Shown in pieces: positions 34,869 to 48,110 of a DNA stretch of 64,000 nt. The DNA is from Trileptium ribeirensis (Eukaryota > Nematoda > Enoplea > Enoplida > Thoracostomopsidae): positions 28,435 to 92,434 of the forward strand of contig JASANE010005224.1 of assembly GCA_030248225.1 (NCBI GenBank), in the 5' to 3' direction. The position numbers and the translations under genes are program-made. Each line of letters starts with the position of its first letter. The first letter of the stretch is position 1. Under the pieces are notes generated by a model, which saw only the letters and a list, made by a program, of their open reading frames with translations, had not been told where the DNA came from and did not search any database.

Positions 34869-36816
34869 AGATGTATGTGAATAACTGAAACATCTGAAGA
34901 CACACAATTTCAAATTTAATACTGTCGCCAGATGTTGGGTTTTTAGCCACCGTGCTTTGTTACTAGGTGCAGTTTGTTGCATTCTACGGATCACGCGATA
35001 TGCATAATGATTTCCGTACAGTAGGGGTAATCTGCGTGCAAAGTTCGGTGTAGGAACATTGCTTTGTCTACCCGTTCAAAGAAATAGCAACCATTGTTCC
35101 TATTGTTTCAGGTGCAACAAATAGCCCGAATTCCCGGCTACCTCTTAGTAGTAGGCTTTGAAATTGTTTAAATAAAACCACATGCTTAGCTAGTGCATTA
35201 GTTAGTCAGTTAATATCTATAATGTAGCTTTTAACTCAGGGTGTCTCAAAATGTTTCTTCTGAATTGTTTTATCGATTTTGGTGTAAATACATATCTATA
35301 TATCTACACTTCGTCTGTTTCTATTGTTAAAAATCTTTTGGGCCATTCTACGCTGTGTCAACTTTATATTTGCAACAAGAATATGCGTGGATGGATTAAC
35401 CAATTTTACTAAAGTTACTTTTAGTACAATGCTACTTAGGTTTGGGGTTCACATGATCATACATTAGACCGCACAAGCTTCCATTCGTGAACGAAAATTG
35501 TAACCCATGTCACCTTTAGGGGCCGGACGTTATAACTTTAGAAAAAAGAACAGCTTAGAGCATGCGGTTCAGGGGCGGCAGCCCCCCGACTTAGGCTTAG
35601 CCTTACTACATATTTCATATAGGAACCTTAGCTTAGGCTAAGATTTATTGGCCAGAATTGTTGAATCATCATTAAAAATTGAATTGTATTAACAGTTCGA
35701 TTTATGAGTTTCCGTATCACTTGCATGAAACTGCATGCAGTGTGAAATCCTGTAATTTGTCACAGGATTCCTTCGGCTTTTTCTAATGTCATTTCTATAT
35801 TTTTCCAGTGGACTCAGTGTTCCAGGTTTGTCGCAAATTTAGTTCAAAATTTCACCTAATTTCAATACCTTTCCAGTGACACACGTATCGTTTGCCCAGA
35901 GCTGGTGCAAAAATTATGTTCATGTTAGATTAAAGTTATCTAGTTCATCTAGTGCCTTTACTAAAATTCGTCAATAAATTAATGTGCAGTGAATCGGTGT
36001 ATATGTAATCGATGAAACAGTGCCCTCAGAACCATAATATTTGAGTTGCAGAACACTTAACTCTAAAGTTCGTGATTTACTCAAAGATTCGAAAAGTAAT
36101 GTTTTAGCATTTTTGGCACACTGAACCCTTCTCAAGCTCGTCAATCGTAACCGACATTATGTGAAAATCAATAATAAGTTACGTCCCAGCAATTGTCCTG
36201 AACAACGCTTCTTTTGTACGTACTGCTGTTTTTCTACCATGAACCAAAGTTTGAAAATAATCTCAAAAATTGAAAATTCTCTAAATTACTCTCAAGCTAG
36301 TTTCTTACTTGATAGATGTGAGTGACAATGGAAATACAAATTCGCTTTCTTGTGTTCAAAATACACTTACTCTGTCATTAATCGTGTTGAGCACGTCCAA
36401 TAACAGCATAAATATAAAATTTTTGTATTTTTTACAGTTTAACTGTGCATGCAAACTGGTCCAATAGGTATACAATTGACAAAAAAGAAGATAATACAAG
36501 CGTTACGTGTCTGCAACGTGAAAAACCATTCTTGAAATTCTAATGCGTGAGTCCACTTTAGGTGTGCACTCCTGGTTGTTCCTTTGTCAAGTCAGTTCAC
36601 GATCGCAAAAGCGACGAACGCGGACAAATCACGATTATCCCTTATGTACGTATACACGATTTGCGATGCAGCAACACGTAGGCGCTTTTCGCTGTCACTA
36701 ATTTGTGATTTAGCGTTGCATTGTGCTGACCGCGCGAAAGTGACAACGTGATTATCAATACCGATTCTCTTACGCTACAATACAGAAATTATAGACCGCG
36801 ATCATAACTGCCTGAT
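34869..36816. other. Unassigned DNA with one dispersed repeat
   Basis: Apart from the repeat at 35510-35650, no coding sequence is seen. At 36540-36740 a GC-richer patch has CGATCGCAAAAGCGACGAACG and GCGCTTTTCGCTGTCAC motifs suggestive of an inverted-repeat element. Confidence 0.35.
35510..35650 (+). repeat. Dispersed repeat, copy 1 (GGGGCCGGA...CTTAGGCTTAG)
   Basis: This block runs GGGGCCGGACGTTATAAC, AAGAACAGCTTAGAGCA, GGTTCAGGGGCGGCAGCC, ACTTAGGCTTAG, then ACCTTAGCTTAGGCTAAG. A second copy in the same orientation and order is at 52249-52400. The family lacks coding sequence; class unknown. Confidence 0.75.
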
Positions 36817-37700
36817 TCAGAATGCCATTTTATAAATGCGAACTTCTTCTTCGTCTTGAGCGTTTGTCCCACTAGATTGCGAGGTCCGCTTGTCTGCAAA
36901 GACTTCTCCATTTGATCCGGTTGAGGACATCGTTTGGGTTGCACCAACAATCCTCATATCTTCATTCAGTCGATCCATCCATCGTTTCTTCGGTCTTCCG
37001 CGAGGCCGACGCCCTGGTGGGTCTAGTATGAACAATGTCTTTGCTACTGAACCTTCTTCCCGGCGAATGTCGTGTCCGTACCACCTCAGTCTCGATTCTT
37101 GCATCTTCCTTACTATAGGTGTTATTCCCATGCGTCTATGAACATCGTCATTCCTGACATGATCCCATTTTGTTCTTCCCAAGAACCATCGCAGCATACG
37201 CATTTCCATTCCATGAAGGTCTTGCTCAGCTCTTGCTGTTGTTGGCCATCATTCCGATCCGTACAGAGCAACGGGTCTTATGACGGACTTATAGACTTTT
37301 GCCTTCAGGCGATGTGGCATGCGGCATTCACATAGAACACCGGTTACTTGCAGCCATTTAGCTCAGGCAGTTGCAGTTGTAATTCTCGCACGAACCTCAG
37401 GAGTGAGGTCGCCATCATTGGTGATATGGGATCCGAGGTATTTGAAGCTTTGTGTCTTAGTCAGATCGATATCATTGATTGTGATGGTGCCGTCCGTATA
37501 AGGGCCACCTTCCATGTACTCTGTTTTCTTAATGTTAATTCTTAATCCGTTATTCGCCAGCCGATCTTACCAGCATTGCGTGTTTTCCTGAAGCTGGCGC
37601 CGATCCTTATCCGACAGCAAGATATCATCGGCGTATAGTAACGTCCAAGGCAGTGCGGTTTGGATGTCACCAGTGACAGTATCCATGCACAGGATAAAAT
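36817..37700 (-). pseudogene. RTE-like non-LTR reverse transcriptase, 3' part
   Basis: Read on the - strand from about 37700, the frame shows FILCMDTVTGDIQTALPW, then LLYADDILLSDKDRRQLQ (catalytic YADD), INIKKTEYMEGGPY, KYLGSHITNDGDLTPEVRAR, and the C-terminal block MRMLRWFLGRTKWDHVRND, ESRLRWYGHDIRREE and PRGRPKKRWMDRL. These are typical of RTE/RTE-X-like elements. Three in-frame stops interrupt it upstream of the intact 130-codon frame at 37209-36817: one after QCW, one before AKWLQ, and one after YGSE. The endonuclease and N-terminal RT are missing. Its truncated 5' edge abuts the palindrome-rich repeat at 37.69 kb. Confidence 0.88.
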
Positions 37701-37885
37701 TTTATAAACGCGAACAAACGTGGAAAATGAAAAAAATTTCGCGAACACAAATTTCATTCTTACATCACAGCCCTCATGTTCGTGTTCACAAAAAGGTGAA
37801 TACCATTGCGCCAAGAATGTGAACGCGAATTTCTGTGCTAATCGATTCATGATTTTGACAAAAGAACAACCTGTTCGCAACTAAA
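37690..37885. repeat. GTTCGCGAAC-type repeat fragment
   Basis: Motifs ACGCGAACAAACG, TTTCGCGAACACAA, TGTTCGTGTTCAC, GTGAACGCGAATTTC and CTGTTCGCAAC occur within 200 bases. They belong to the same family as the cluster at 30.4-31.6 kb. Confidence 0.5.
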
Positions 37886-40711
37886 GTGGATTTACGCATA
37901 ATATTTTTGGAAAGTTATGTTGCTTATAATTTCGGAAATTTCCGTCGTTTTAGCTTTTGAATAAAAACGTACTAGATTTGCAATATTTCAGAATACGGAC
38001 CTCACCTCGCTCATATCATAACTCTAGTGTAATATTTTTGTTTCTGCTAATTTGAAAGAGTTTCAGAAACTTCAGTTTGAAATATTATAGGATAGTCAGA
38101 CTTAAGCTCTGTATATTTTTAAGTTTTATTTGCAAATATTGTGAACGATTAAGGAAAATGTGTAAATTTTCAGGCTCTTTCAACGTCTATGCCAACAGCA
38201 TTCCGCGGTTGGTTATGACAGAAAGACTACCCGTTTGCCGAATTGTGCGCCTAACTGGATTTTCATAATACTCAAATTAAATAAGCGAGTTTGTTTGTAT
38301 AAATGTTAAGAGTATTGACCCAACAAAATTCATATTAAATCCCGATGCGAACAGTCGCATGCATATCCGTTTTTGTGATTCCCTCGAATCTGACCAAGCC
38401 GAAGGCGACAAATGCGGGAATTTATGTGGATGCAAACGTTTCGATATCTTAATTTAAAGATTCGAAGTTTACTGCTGGAAATAGCTATAAATTGATAAAT
38501 GTGATATATATAGCAAATATATATAATTCTGTATTGAGCTGTATTGTTGTTTTGTAAAATTGTGACGGCACTTATTAATGTAGGGCTAAAGTTGTCCTGT
38601 CAAAAGTTAGATCTTTCAGCAGCACCACAAGCTCATGACATATTGACAGTGGTGTATTATAATAAACCAAGAAAGTAAGCATCGTGATGTTTCGAACGTG
38701 CTCTTCCGACACCCAAAACCTTATCACTCCAAACTTGCCTAGTGAAGTAGGCATAAGCTAAATTTATTCAACACGAAAGTTGACACGAAAGTGGATACTA
38801 AAGTGCTGTATTTTACCAAACATGGCTACAGACTGGACACAAGTATCAAGCTGTATTTGGCTTCTGAAAATTGTGCTATTAACAAGTAAAAGTCGTGTAA
38901 CATTCGTTCGGAAGTAGTGTTTAAAAAGAACTAAGTAGTCCTATCGAATTCAGGAACCCTTCTTTCAGCAAACGATACTAAATATTAAAGCATAGCCGTA
39001 AACGCGTCTTAAAACGGAATACAACCACCATTTAATACACCATTCAGCCTGTACGTCCGGAAATCGAACTCACAGAACCTTAAGTATAATTGATCTCCAC
39101 CTGTTGTTTAATTTTTACAACGTGTTATATAGTACACGCTAGGTGCACGTTGTCATTGGGGTCGTGCTGTTTTTTTAATAATAACCTCCGAGTTGGATCA
39201 CATATTCTGTCGAATGAGCTATCTTGGCCCGACTTCCAAGCCTATATAATTCTGTTATATTCGACAACTACAGTTTTCACTAAAGTCTTCCATCGACTTT
39301 AATATTATACATAATATATACTTCATATTTCACATAACATACTATATTTCTTAACGAAATAAGAAGCCAGCAGGGAATCATGCATATACTTGGTGATCGG
39401 AGGAAGGCATGATCCTAGGTTTGAAAAGGCAGTATACAGTTTAGAATCCGGTCTCTCTGTACTACATCCATGACGTTAAAAAAGTCAGGATTGACTTGGG
39501 CTAGCAAGACGCCCTGGACGTCGCATGGAAGTGCTACGGGCTGACAGCCGAAAAGTTGGAATGATAATGGCACATAATTATACAATCATGAAGCCGTTCT
39601 ACTGGACTGATATATCCTGCGCCAAATAAGCCACTGTATACCATCATTTTTAAATTTCGTAGATACATAAAAATCATGTAGTGGGCTAGCTAAGTATTTA
39701 ATTGTATAACTGATAAACGTTTATTGCACGAAAGGATGGTCAAAATTTTGGGTCTATAAAGATATCTCCAAACGGACGTACGTTTTGCCCACCGACTGAC
39801 TCATTATTGCCAAAACACTCCATCTTAGACGAAATAGGAGTGTGAAGCGCTACAAAAACAGACTTATAACGCAAAAACTTAATCATAGCGTAACCGACGT
39901 TATTCTGTAATAGATATCACAAAACGCGTGTGACCTACTGCAGCTGCTAAAAATTCACAGTATATCCAAAAGTTAATTTGTGCGCTTAAAACTTTTGCTA
40001 AACCCGCCCACTACGTCAAAAATACACTATATCTACTACGTAATCAGTCCCCGACCAATACATAGATTTAATATTGCATGCCTGTATTCCAATAATCGGC
40101 TTTCACAATCGATTGTTTACCGTTTCGAAAAGTAAATGCTAATTATTGCTGCTCGCATTAATGCAGCAAATATTCGGAAAGTACCACGGTAACATTAATC
40201 AGAAAGAAGAAAATTTGTAGACATGATTTAACATAATACATAATTACTGGCTAAATGAATAATTGATTTTTGTCGGCCAGTTGCAAAGCGTAATAAGGCA
40301 ACACTGTCACAGATGAATTTAAAACATCATCTATATTCCGATAATACTGATGACGATTGGGCTCTATACTGGTGCATTATAGAAATACTGGTTCGATTTG
40401 ATAGTTTGAATCGAACGCTTAATCTACACTATATCTCAAATGATCAAGAATAAATGACCGATTGTTAACTACAAACAACTAACGTAATTTATTTAACACT
40501 TAAATAACATTGAGTTTCTGCATGACTTACATTATGTTAATTGACAATATTATATTCTCGTCCATCAAGTCAACTTCAAATTACCAAAATTTTCGATAGA
40601 AATGGCCATTTCGGTTATTGATTAATAATCATCGCATGCGTAGCGTAAAATTTTTATTACCGTGGTTGAGTCTTTACCCCAGGTGCATGCAGACATTAAT
40701 TCAACATTGGC
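37886..40711. other. Unassigned AT-rich DNA
   Basis: No gene or recognisable repeat. Short frames (for example 39090-39302) look random. Confidence 0.35.
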
Positions 40712-40870
40712 ACATACAGGTAAAATATTTTCTTTGTCTATCTTTCATTTTGCAAGTACAGCTTGAGCAACAACCTGTCATCCGAGCCAAAATTAGATTG
40801 GTTATGTTATTATCGCCTGTAACATGATAAGAATTAAACTTAGTAACTTAAAATTGCCATAGTGTGTAAT
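40712..40870 (+). repeat. Direct repeat, left copy
   Basis: This is paired with 41343-41500. Shared blocks include CTTGAGCAACAACCT, TCCGAGCCAAAATTA, TGGTTATGTTATTATCGCC and ATGATAAGAATTAAA. The two copies flank about 470 bases of purine-rich, non-coding sequence. The arrangement could be the two short terminal repeats of a TRIM-like element or an old segmental duplication. Confidence 0.7.
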
Positions 40871-41342
40871 ATGGAAATTTTAAGCTACTAAGTACTACGT
40901 CTGCATTTCCGTACTCCTGTAGCAAAGGGAATCGTTCTACAGCAAGATTTTCATTTGGGCTCGCTCGAAAAAATAAAATTCATATTTTCTTAAAATTTTC
41001 GCACCCTGAATTTGGGGCCCATTCCTGAACCTCCTTAAGGAGATAGAGCCCTGAAACATTTTCCATTGGAAAGAGCTGAATAGACCCATGGGGAAAAGGG
41101 TGACTGACATTAATCGAAGCTTTTGGGAAAAAAGATTTACTAAAAAAGGCTCTATACCCCAAAAACTCAATAGAAAATAACAATAATTTAGCAGCATAAA
41201 GGAGGCTATTCCTAGAAAGGGGCGACCATATTCTCGAAGAGACCTCTTTTAGGGATGAGAGATGATTGGGGACAAAAGACTATGGCGGCTATACCTGAAA
41301 AGATGGTGGTACCCTTCCCTGATTTTTCCGCCTGCTTCAGGA

Positions 41343-41500
41343 TACATACGGGTAATACAATTTCTTTGAATATCTATAATTTTTCAAGCACCGCTTGAGC
41401 AACAACCTTTCCTCCGAGCCAAAATTATAGTGGTTATGTTATTATCGCCGGCAACGTGATAAGAATTAAAATTAGTAGCTTAAAATTTCAATAGTGTTTT
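41343..41500 (+). repeat. Direct repeat, right copy
   Basis: It is homologous in the same orientation to 40712-40870, with scattered substitutions. I did not find a clear TG...CA boundary or primer binding site between the copies, so LTR identity is only one option. Confidence 0.7.
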
Positions 41501-42022
41501 TGGCGGGCGTACATTAAACAATTGTGCATGTAGAGATAATATAAACTGAATATTTCTTTTTATGAAACAATAATGGCACGAAAAACATAGTCATCTATTT
41601 TGAACCCAAACAGCCAAAACTTTTGTTGCTTCCATTTATAAACTAGGTTTGCTGGATAAAATTTTGTTCAATATTCCTAGTGTTTGAAAAGAGAGCTTTC
41701 AGATTAGCTAAAATAACATCATCTGCGCCCGAAGAAAGTGCCTGTCGATTGTTTTGTTAAAAATAGTGTAAATATTTCGTGTAGATTAAATTGATTGCTT
41801 TCATACAGACTAAATATTTACCGTACATGTATTTTGCTTCAGTATACGAACGTTGGGACGTTGTGTAATAGGACCGTTCCGGCCCGTTACGAGTATCTTG
41901 GCATGATTTTGGCATTAAAGCCACCTAGAAACTGTAGGGAATTTATTTTTCGAAGAGTACATCGTTCATTTGTATATTAGGTACGCGTGATAATACTTTG
42001 ACCGTGAACCTATGTCATAAAA

Positions 42023-42165
42023 TTTACTGTTTGTAATGCTTTGCCAATCTTCATACTTTTACTGTTTGTAACGCTTTGCCAATTTTCATACATTTACTGT
42101 TTGTAATGATTCGCCAATTTTTATACTTATATACTTTTATACTGTTTGTGATGCTTTGCTAATGT
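42023..42165. repeat. 35-bp minisatellite, about four copies
   Basis: Units with TTTACTGTTTGTAATGCTTT followed by GCCAATCTTCATAC start at 42023, 42058 and 42093, exactly 35 bases apart, with a fourth, altered unit near 42139. It sits just left of the GC-rich island. Confidence 0.85.
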
Positions 42166-42189
42166 TCGTATCATTATGTATCGTTTCTG

Positions 42190-45100
42190 TATCATTAATT
42201 GCTTGCTATGCCATTATATGCCTGCTGGGACGAGTGTCATGCGGACTAGTCCGTACACCACAGTAACATGAGTTAAACGCTCAACCCGTTTGGAGTTTGG
42301 TTTAAAGAAACCATGCTCTCACCTGTAACGTGCCACGTGTGAGCCGAAAAGTTGAGCACCCCTCCCGATAAAAGGAAATCACTCGGAACTCGACCACCCG
42401 TCACTAAGCACTAAGGTTTCACAGCTATGACCGTTACGGAATAGGAGGCCCTTCAGATTCCCTACGCCCAATCAGTAGGTTTGTAGCGATAGAAACTGAA
42501 AGTATCAAATCTACCTGCTTTGAGATAAATACTAAGTAATGGTCATGGAAAATAACAGGCTGCAGTAAGCTGAAATTCGGAGTACGGTAGATTCCAAGGT
42601 TACAGAGAACGACGTATGTCGGGTTAGCTTGACGGTCCGCAACCGTCTTAACGGATTATGACCGGGAAATATCATGAGTACTTTGATAGAGAATTTCACG
42701 GGCTCTTGCTAGATGTCAAAACGCCCCGGACTATATCAGGACTTCACACTGTACGAACTTATTTCAGAATTGAACAGATAGCCGCTGCTTACGCTAGGTA
42801 GGGCTGCCGCGACTGAAAAAGGACTGCTATATCGTATCTATTATATGTTTGAATATCAGGCTCACGTGCCTTCCCTCACCAACTTGAACGTTTTCCACTG
42901 AGAATATTTCCGGTGAACCGCCTTCACGTTTTATGACTCCGTTGTAACTCGCCTCGCATTAATATATACAAATTACAATACAGGAAATACAAATTTCCCC
43001 TATCTTGCTACATCTCCATTTTCATACGCCACCCCTAAACGGGTGCATTCCTCATTTTGCTCGTCTAGTCTAGGCAAGTCTAACAATATGCGCCCAACCT
43101 CTGCCTGATCCCTCATCGACCAGCCACAATTACTTAACGGTGCCCCAGTCTCATCTAATAACAATTAGTACTCACAAAATGTCCAAGATTTTCGCTTTAG
43201 CTCCAAAACAGGTTAACCGCCTCTCATTAAGTTCGTCTCGTCGAGACACGTCCAAAAATACCCGGCGGGCCTCCGCCCGTTGCCCCGTCAGCTCGGGACC
43301 ACCGACGAAAGCGCCCCCACTACCATTGGCACTCTCTCTAACCGCGATATTTTAGTATCCCTCTAAACTCTGCTCTTCGGGCAAGGATATCACCCCTCAT
43401 TCGAATCGCCCTTCAATGGCGAGTCCAATGATACCCGGCGGACGTCGCTCCGCCCAAAGGTTAAAACCCGCTAAAACCCTACGTACATACATACGTCGGA
43501 ACGCATATGTGGGTCCCGACCCGATACTACGTCCACCCCCTCGTGTTTGGTATCTATCGGTCCCGTTCTTCGTCCTGGGACCGAATCTTACCCAGCCCCT
43601 TGAAAATCCCCCGGGATTTGTCCTGTCCCGCTTCCCCTCCCGTGTTCCTTCTTTTTCTCTCCGTGCCCTCGTTTGTCCTTCGCTTTTCTCACTTTCTTTC
43701 TCTAACCGACTTCTTTGGTCGGTTGCTGCTGTTGTTGTCGTTGTTGTGTTGTTTGTTTCTATCGTGCACTTGAGCGACCTTTCTGTCGCTCAGGTCGCCT
43801 CTGTGTCTCGTGTGTATCGTTCGTGTTTCTGTGTGACTTCATGAGTATTGTATGTGTATGTTTGTTATATATATAGGGACATGACAAAAAACATGACGAA
43901 CGAGGACGATAGTACTAAAATCGTGCTAAATTTATAAGTTTTACGGACGGACTAGACGTGAACGCTTGGGAAGGAAGGGGGTGTGTTTAGGGCCCTCCCG
44001 GAGGTTCTCGAGATCCCGGACACGGATCGCCTTCTCGATAGGAGTTCGCCTCGCCTCTAACCCCTAGATGGGTTCATTCCCGTTACCGGTTTTCTCCTGG
44101 GACGTTCAGAAACACCACGTTACGACACCAGGGAAAGTGTCAGAAAGAAATGTTTGGCTTTATCCCACGAGCCGACATCTAATGTGTTCGATGTCAAAAG
44201 TCTAACCTCTTCTTGAATTTTGAGAAGTTCATGGGTTGTTATGTGGGACCGCTAACTCGTCGAACAATAGGAGTTAAGCTTCAAATATACGAGTTAGCCA
44301 ACAAAATTTGATGAATGAGGACATGAATACGAGATTGACCTGAAACGACGATAAATTCCCAGCTTATTCCGACCATTGCTATATATAAGTTGACTTAACG
44401 ATTTCAAATTTGACAGGTGATTAAATCACTTTCGTGGGACAGTTGGGGAATAACGGGCGATTTCGATTGGGTAAGAGGCTTAAAGATTTGAGTGATGGGT
44501 CTCGGGTAAGAAATTTTAAGCTTCTTTACATAAATTTGAAAATAAAAACGAAACAGGGTTCAAAATTTCAAGAAAATTTGGGTCAAACTTGCAGATGTTT
44601 GACCTCCCTACAATACAGGCAGAAAATTTGAGGTAACGATCAACGCGTCGACCCTTGGAATCAGTTCGACTTCGGCAGCGTGGAGTTCGGTCGACTTTAC
44701 TGACCGGCTCCTACCCAAGATTTTTCGATGTGTTTTCGTGTTGGTTTACGTGCTTTTCCGTGCTTTGTGGTTTCGCGTTTGGACTGGAGTCGATCTTCGG
44801 AGGACCGCGTAGACATTCCTCGTCTCGCGAAGGGAGCATGGCTCTTGCTGCCCCGAATCAAAGATAGTAAGTGAAGTTGAGTAGGATAGTCTGGAACATG
44901 GGGGTTTACGATCCTCAGATGTAACGGTGATAGACCAATCATTGGAAATTTTGATCGACAATAGCACAACATCGTACCCCATAGGTTAGCTTGATATCTG
45001 TCGTTAGACGTTCCGCCTTCCCCTACCGACTTGCTACGTTTTTACAAATTCCTTTGACAAACCTCCTTAAGTCGAGTTCCGCTTTGGGCGTTGTGGGCAA

Positions 45101-48100
45101 TTGCACGAGATGATAGTAAATTATAGGAACTGAAGCCGAAGTCCTTCAGATTCACCGTGGTCTTAGGTAGGACAACTCAAAACGGACGCTTTTCGTCCAT
45201 GCTTCACATGACTCGCAGCTCTCGAGATAGGATTATCGAAATTTCCTGAGCCGACCACGGTCAAATTTTCCAATGATCTGAGCTGAAACAATATGAATTT
45301 GCTTTACTATTTACAGTTATGGTTTACAAATTTACAGCTTAGTTGGCTGTTCCACGCTCATGCCGTGCTTGAGCTCGAACAGACGTGAAGATTAGGAACG
45401 GAGGACTAGCCTCCGTTGGTCACTAGGAAGTCCTAAAGTTTTGTTTATAAAACGAGTTAAGGAAATTTGGGAATACAAAAGATTGATCAAGTTCTAAGTA
45501 CTCCAGCTTGAGATTAAGGAATTTACTCTCCGTAAGGAGCAATTTTCGCAGATTGTCTCGGTTTTGATTATCCGTTTCTACTTCGTAGCGATGTATTGTT
45601 CATAAATATACATTAATAAAAGCTATAGCTACATTGGAATCAGACCAGCAGACTCGATAGGCCTCCACAACAGATACAGAAACTTCCCTCGAACCACTAA
45701 TCGAATTAATTCTAGGCGACCACCCCTGTTCCCAACGTTACCCGACTACGCTGTAGGGGCAATGCCCCAGCCGTTTAAAATTCGGACAGCCACCCATATA
45801 GTGCCGCGCGCTAGCAGCTCGAAGATGCTGCGTTGTACCGTCCACCCGAACCTATTTCAATAGAACTATCAAGATTACACAAGTTCACAGCAATACATCT
45901 CCATGGCGATCGTTCTTGGCTAACCTCCGAGAAATTGATGCCCGCACGCTATCCCCAGTTACTGTCCACTCGCGGGTGGCACGCTCCGTGCCGCTGCCTT
46001 CAAAAAATAATATATAATATTCTCCGCCCAATAGAAAAGGCTGACCCCCTCGCTACAGCTGTTTTGGCCTCAAGTCGAGCAAGTGCCAAACCCCGATTCT
46101 TCTTCAGAGGGAGTTGATCGCTGAGTTTAGCCTTGGTTTTGTTTTATCCCTAGTTGCCCGTTAGACTATGTACTATGCATGCCCCGATTTAGCTTTTTCG
46201 TCGTCTCTCTCTTTTTCGTTTTCAAGTTTTCCGATTCGATCCTGCACGTGGAATTTAAGCCCGCCGCGCAATCACCGGTTTAGACCAGTCGACTACGCAC
46301 GCCTAGGAGCATCGACTACTGTGTCTATGATCACCCGACTGCACGATTTCGATAGTGCAGTCGAGACGCTGCTCAACTGCAGCGTAAGTACAGCACACTA
46401 AGGTAATAGGATAAGTAGTAGAAAGAGACGGGAGATAAGAACGACAAAAGAGACAAAGGAAAGAGAACTAAACAAAGAAAAGAAACACCAACCAAAAGGG
46501 GCGCAGACGCGTCCGCGGCGAACTGCCTCGTGCCCCAAAAACGACTCAAACTAGAGAGAATTAACTTAGGAAGCGAACCGACGGGGCTGGGTGCCCGTAG
46601 GTCGTGCCACAAAACCCCATGAAATCGGCAAAAGTATCGAAACAAAACTGCACAACCAGGCTAGCTCGTGAGGGCGATTTCCGAACGTCGTCCTCATACG
46701 CCCACCTCAAACCTCTATCGGTCCCATGATAGCGTAGAAAGCATTTGCCCATCGGACGCCACGTACACCCGCCTTCGGACAGTCGTGTCGCTCGTTGAAA
46801 TTGAGCCTCAGTAGTCGCAAGCGAGGCGAAACTCGCAAAACGATCAGACGTGTAAAGCCTGTAGGATAAACGGTTAGTGACACACAGGAGCGCCTCATAG
46901 CCAGCTTTGTATCGAGTATCGACCGAACTTTGATTTTGTGTTGCTAGCATAGGACTCGCCTGGCACTTTTCTCCGTTCACCTTGTCACTCGTCGCTCCCG
47001 CTCACTCGTCACTCGCAACGAGCCATGATTTAGAGTTGCGCATTGTAAAGGAGCATTCTTCGAAGCACTCTAGGGCTTTTGCTTTTCACGTCCCATAGCT
47101 GAGGAGAGTCGCTAAAATTGAGCGAGAGCAAGGACAACTGCACCTAGTCCGTGAACACGCGATATCTGCATGCTCTGCCCGTCGTCTCGTCTCGACACCC
47201 CATTCCTGTCGTTTACTGAACCCATGCGACCGTAGCGAGTCATTGTGGGCGTTCCCAACACGATTAGTATAGTAGCCCTCATTGCTAACCGACCGAGGAC
47301 ACTCGTCGCCAAACGTAACTATTAAATCATTGAATAAACTTTGTATAGACATCACCGAGTACCGTGTTAATCAATACCTAGGCACTAGGAGTGCCAGGAA
47401 TTCGTCCGCTTGGACGAGTCGGCCGGCCCGCCATGGCTTGCGGACGAAAATGTCCTAAGCACTGACGACCACGGCCTTCTGCTAATATTGTTTGGTTACC
47501 GGAGCCCGAGGAAGTCATAGGAAATGTCATCGAAACTCAAAATTGTCAACCATTTGAACTGAAAGTTTCCAAGGAACATTTTTATCACGTCGCGCTCCAA
47601 AACGAGCATAAATTTCATAGTCAAATTATAGCTTCCAAGCTTAAACTCGTTAAGGAAAACAGGCCACGCCGTAGAACATCCGACATTAAACTCTCAGGGC
47701 TCGTCGGAACCCTGTGGGGGCCACACAGGCTACAACGTTCTAGGAAAAGATCACGAGGTCCAACCTTACTCAAGACAAATTGGACTTCCTAAGGCACTTT
47801 TCTAAACTCGTTCTAATTTACACGCAAATAAATTGAATTAAACAACTTCCGATGAGACTAGGATAGGGAACGACGGCCAAGCATCATGACCTGTGAGCAG
47901 GTGTCGGTGCTAGCCTCCCTAGGGAACCTCAGTAGTCATGCCAGAAACTGGACAAGTGCGCAACCAATCGGGCGGGCTCCGAACACACCCCGTGAAGCGC
48001 GCCTGCGGCCTGCTAAGCTCCGTATCTTCTTGGGTATGACCAAAAATAGGGTTAAAATTCTGAAATTTACGGTCCGCACTTGAGGTTATGATGGCCGGGG

Positions 48101-48110
48101 TCGTATGGGC
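42190..48110. other. GC-richer, hairpin-dense island without genes
   Basis: Composition is visibly GC-richer than on either side and changes back near 48.1 kb. No ORF resembles a protein; the longest frame (43416-43844) is low-complexity and includes a valine run. Short perfect stem-loops recur, for example at 42242-42253, 43235-43247, 43704-43724, 43772-43791, 45397-45417, 45756-45768, 45978-45992, 46336-46363, 47402-47417 and 47711-47729. A pyrimidine-rich promoter-like stretch lies at 43600-43760. It could be a large decayed mobile element, an organelle-derived insertion, a long non-coding RNA locus or contaminant sequence. None is established. Confidence 0.4.

Noticed and set aside
42230..42300. 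Hammerhead ribozyme or other structured RNA
   Set aside because: The CTGATGA and GAAA core elements are absent; only a GGACTAGTCC palindrome is present.
43416..43844. 142-codon frame in the GC-rich island
   Set aside because: Low complexity with a valine run and pyrimidine-driven composition; an overlapping second frame is also open.
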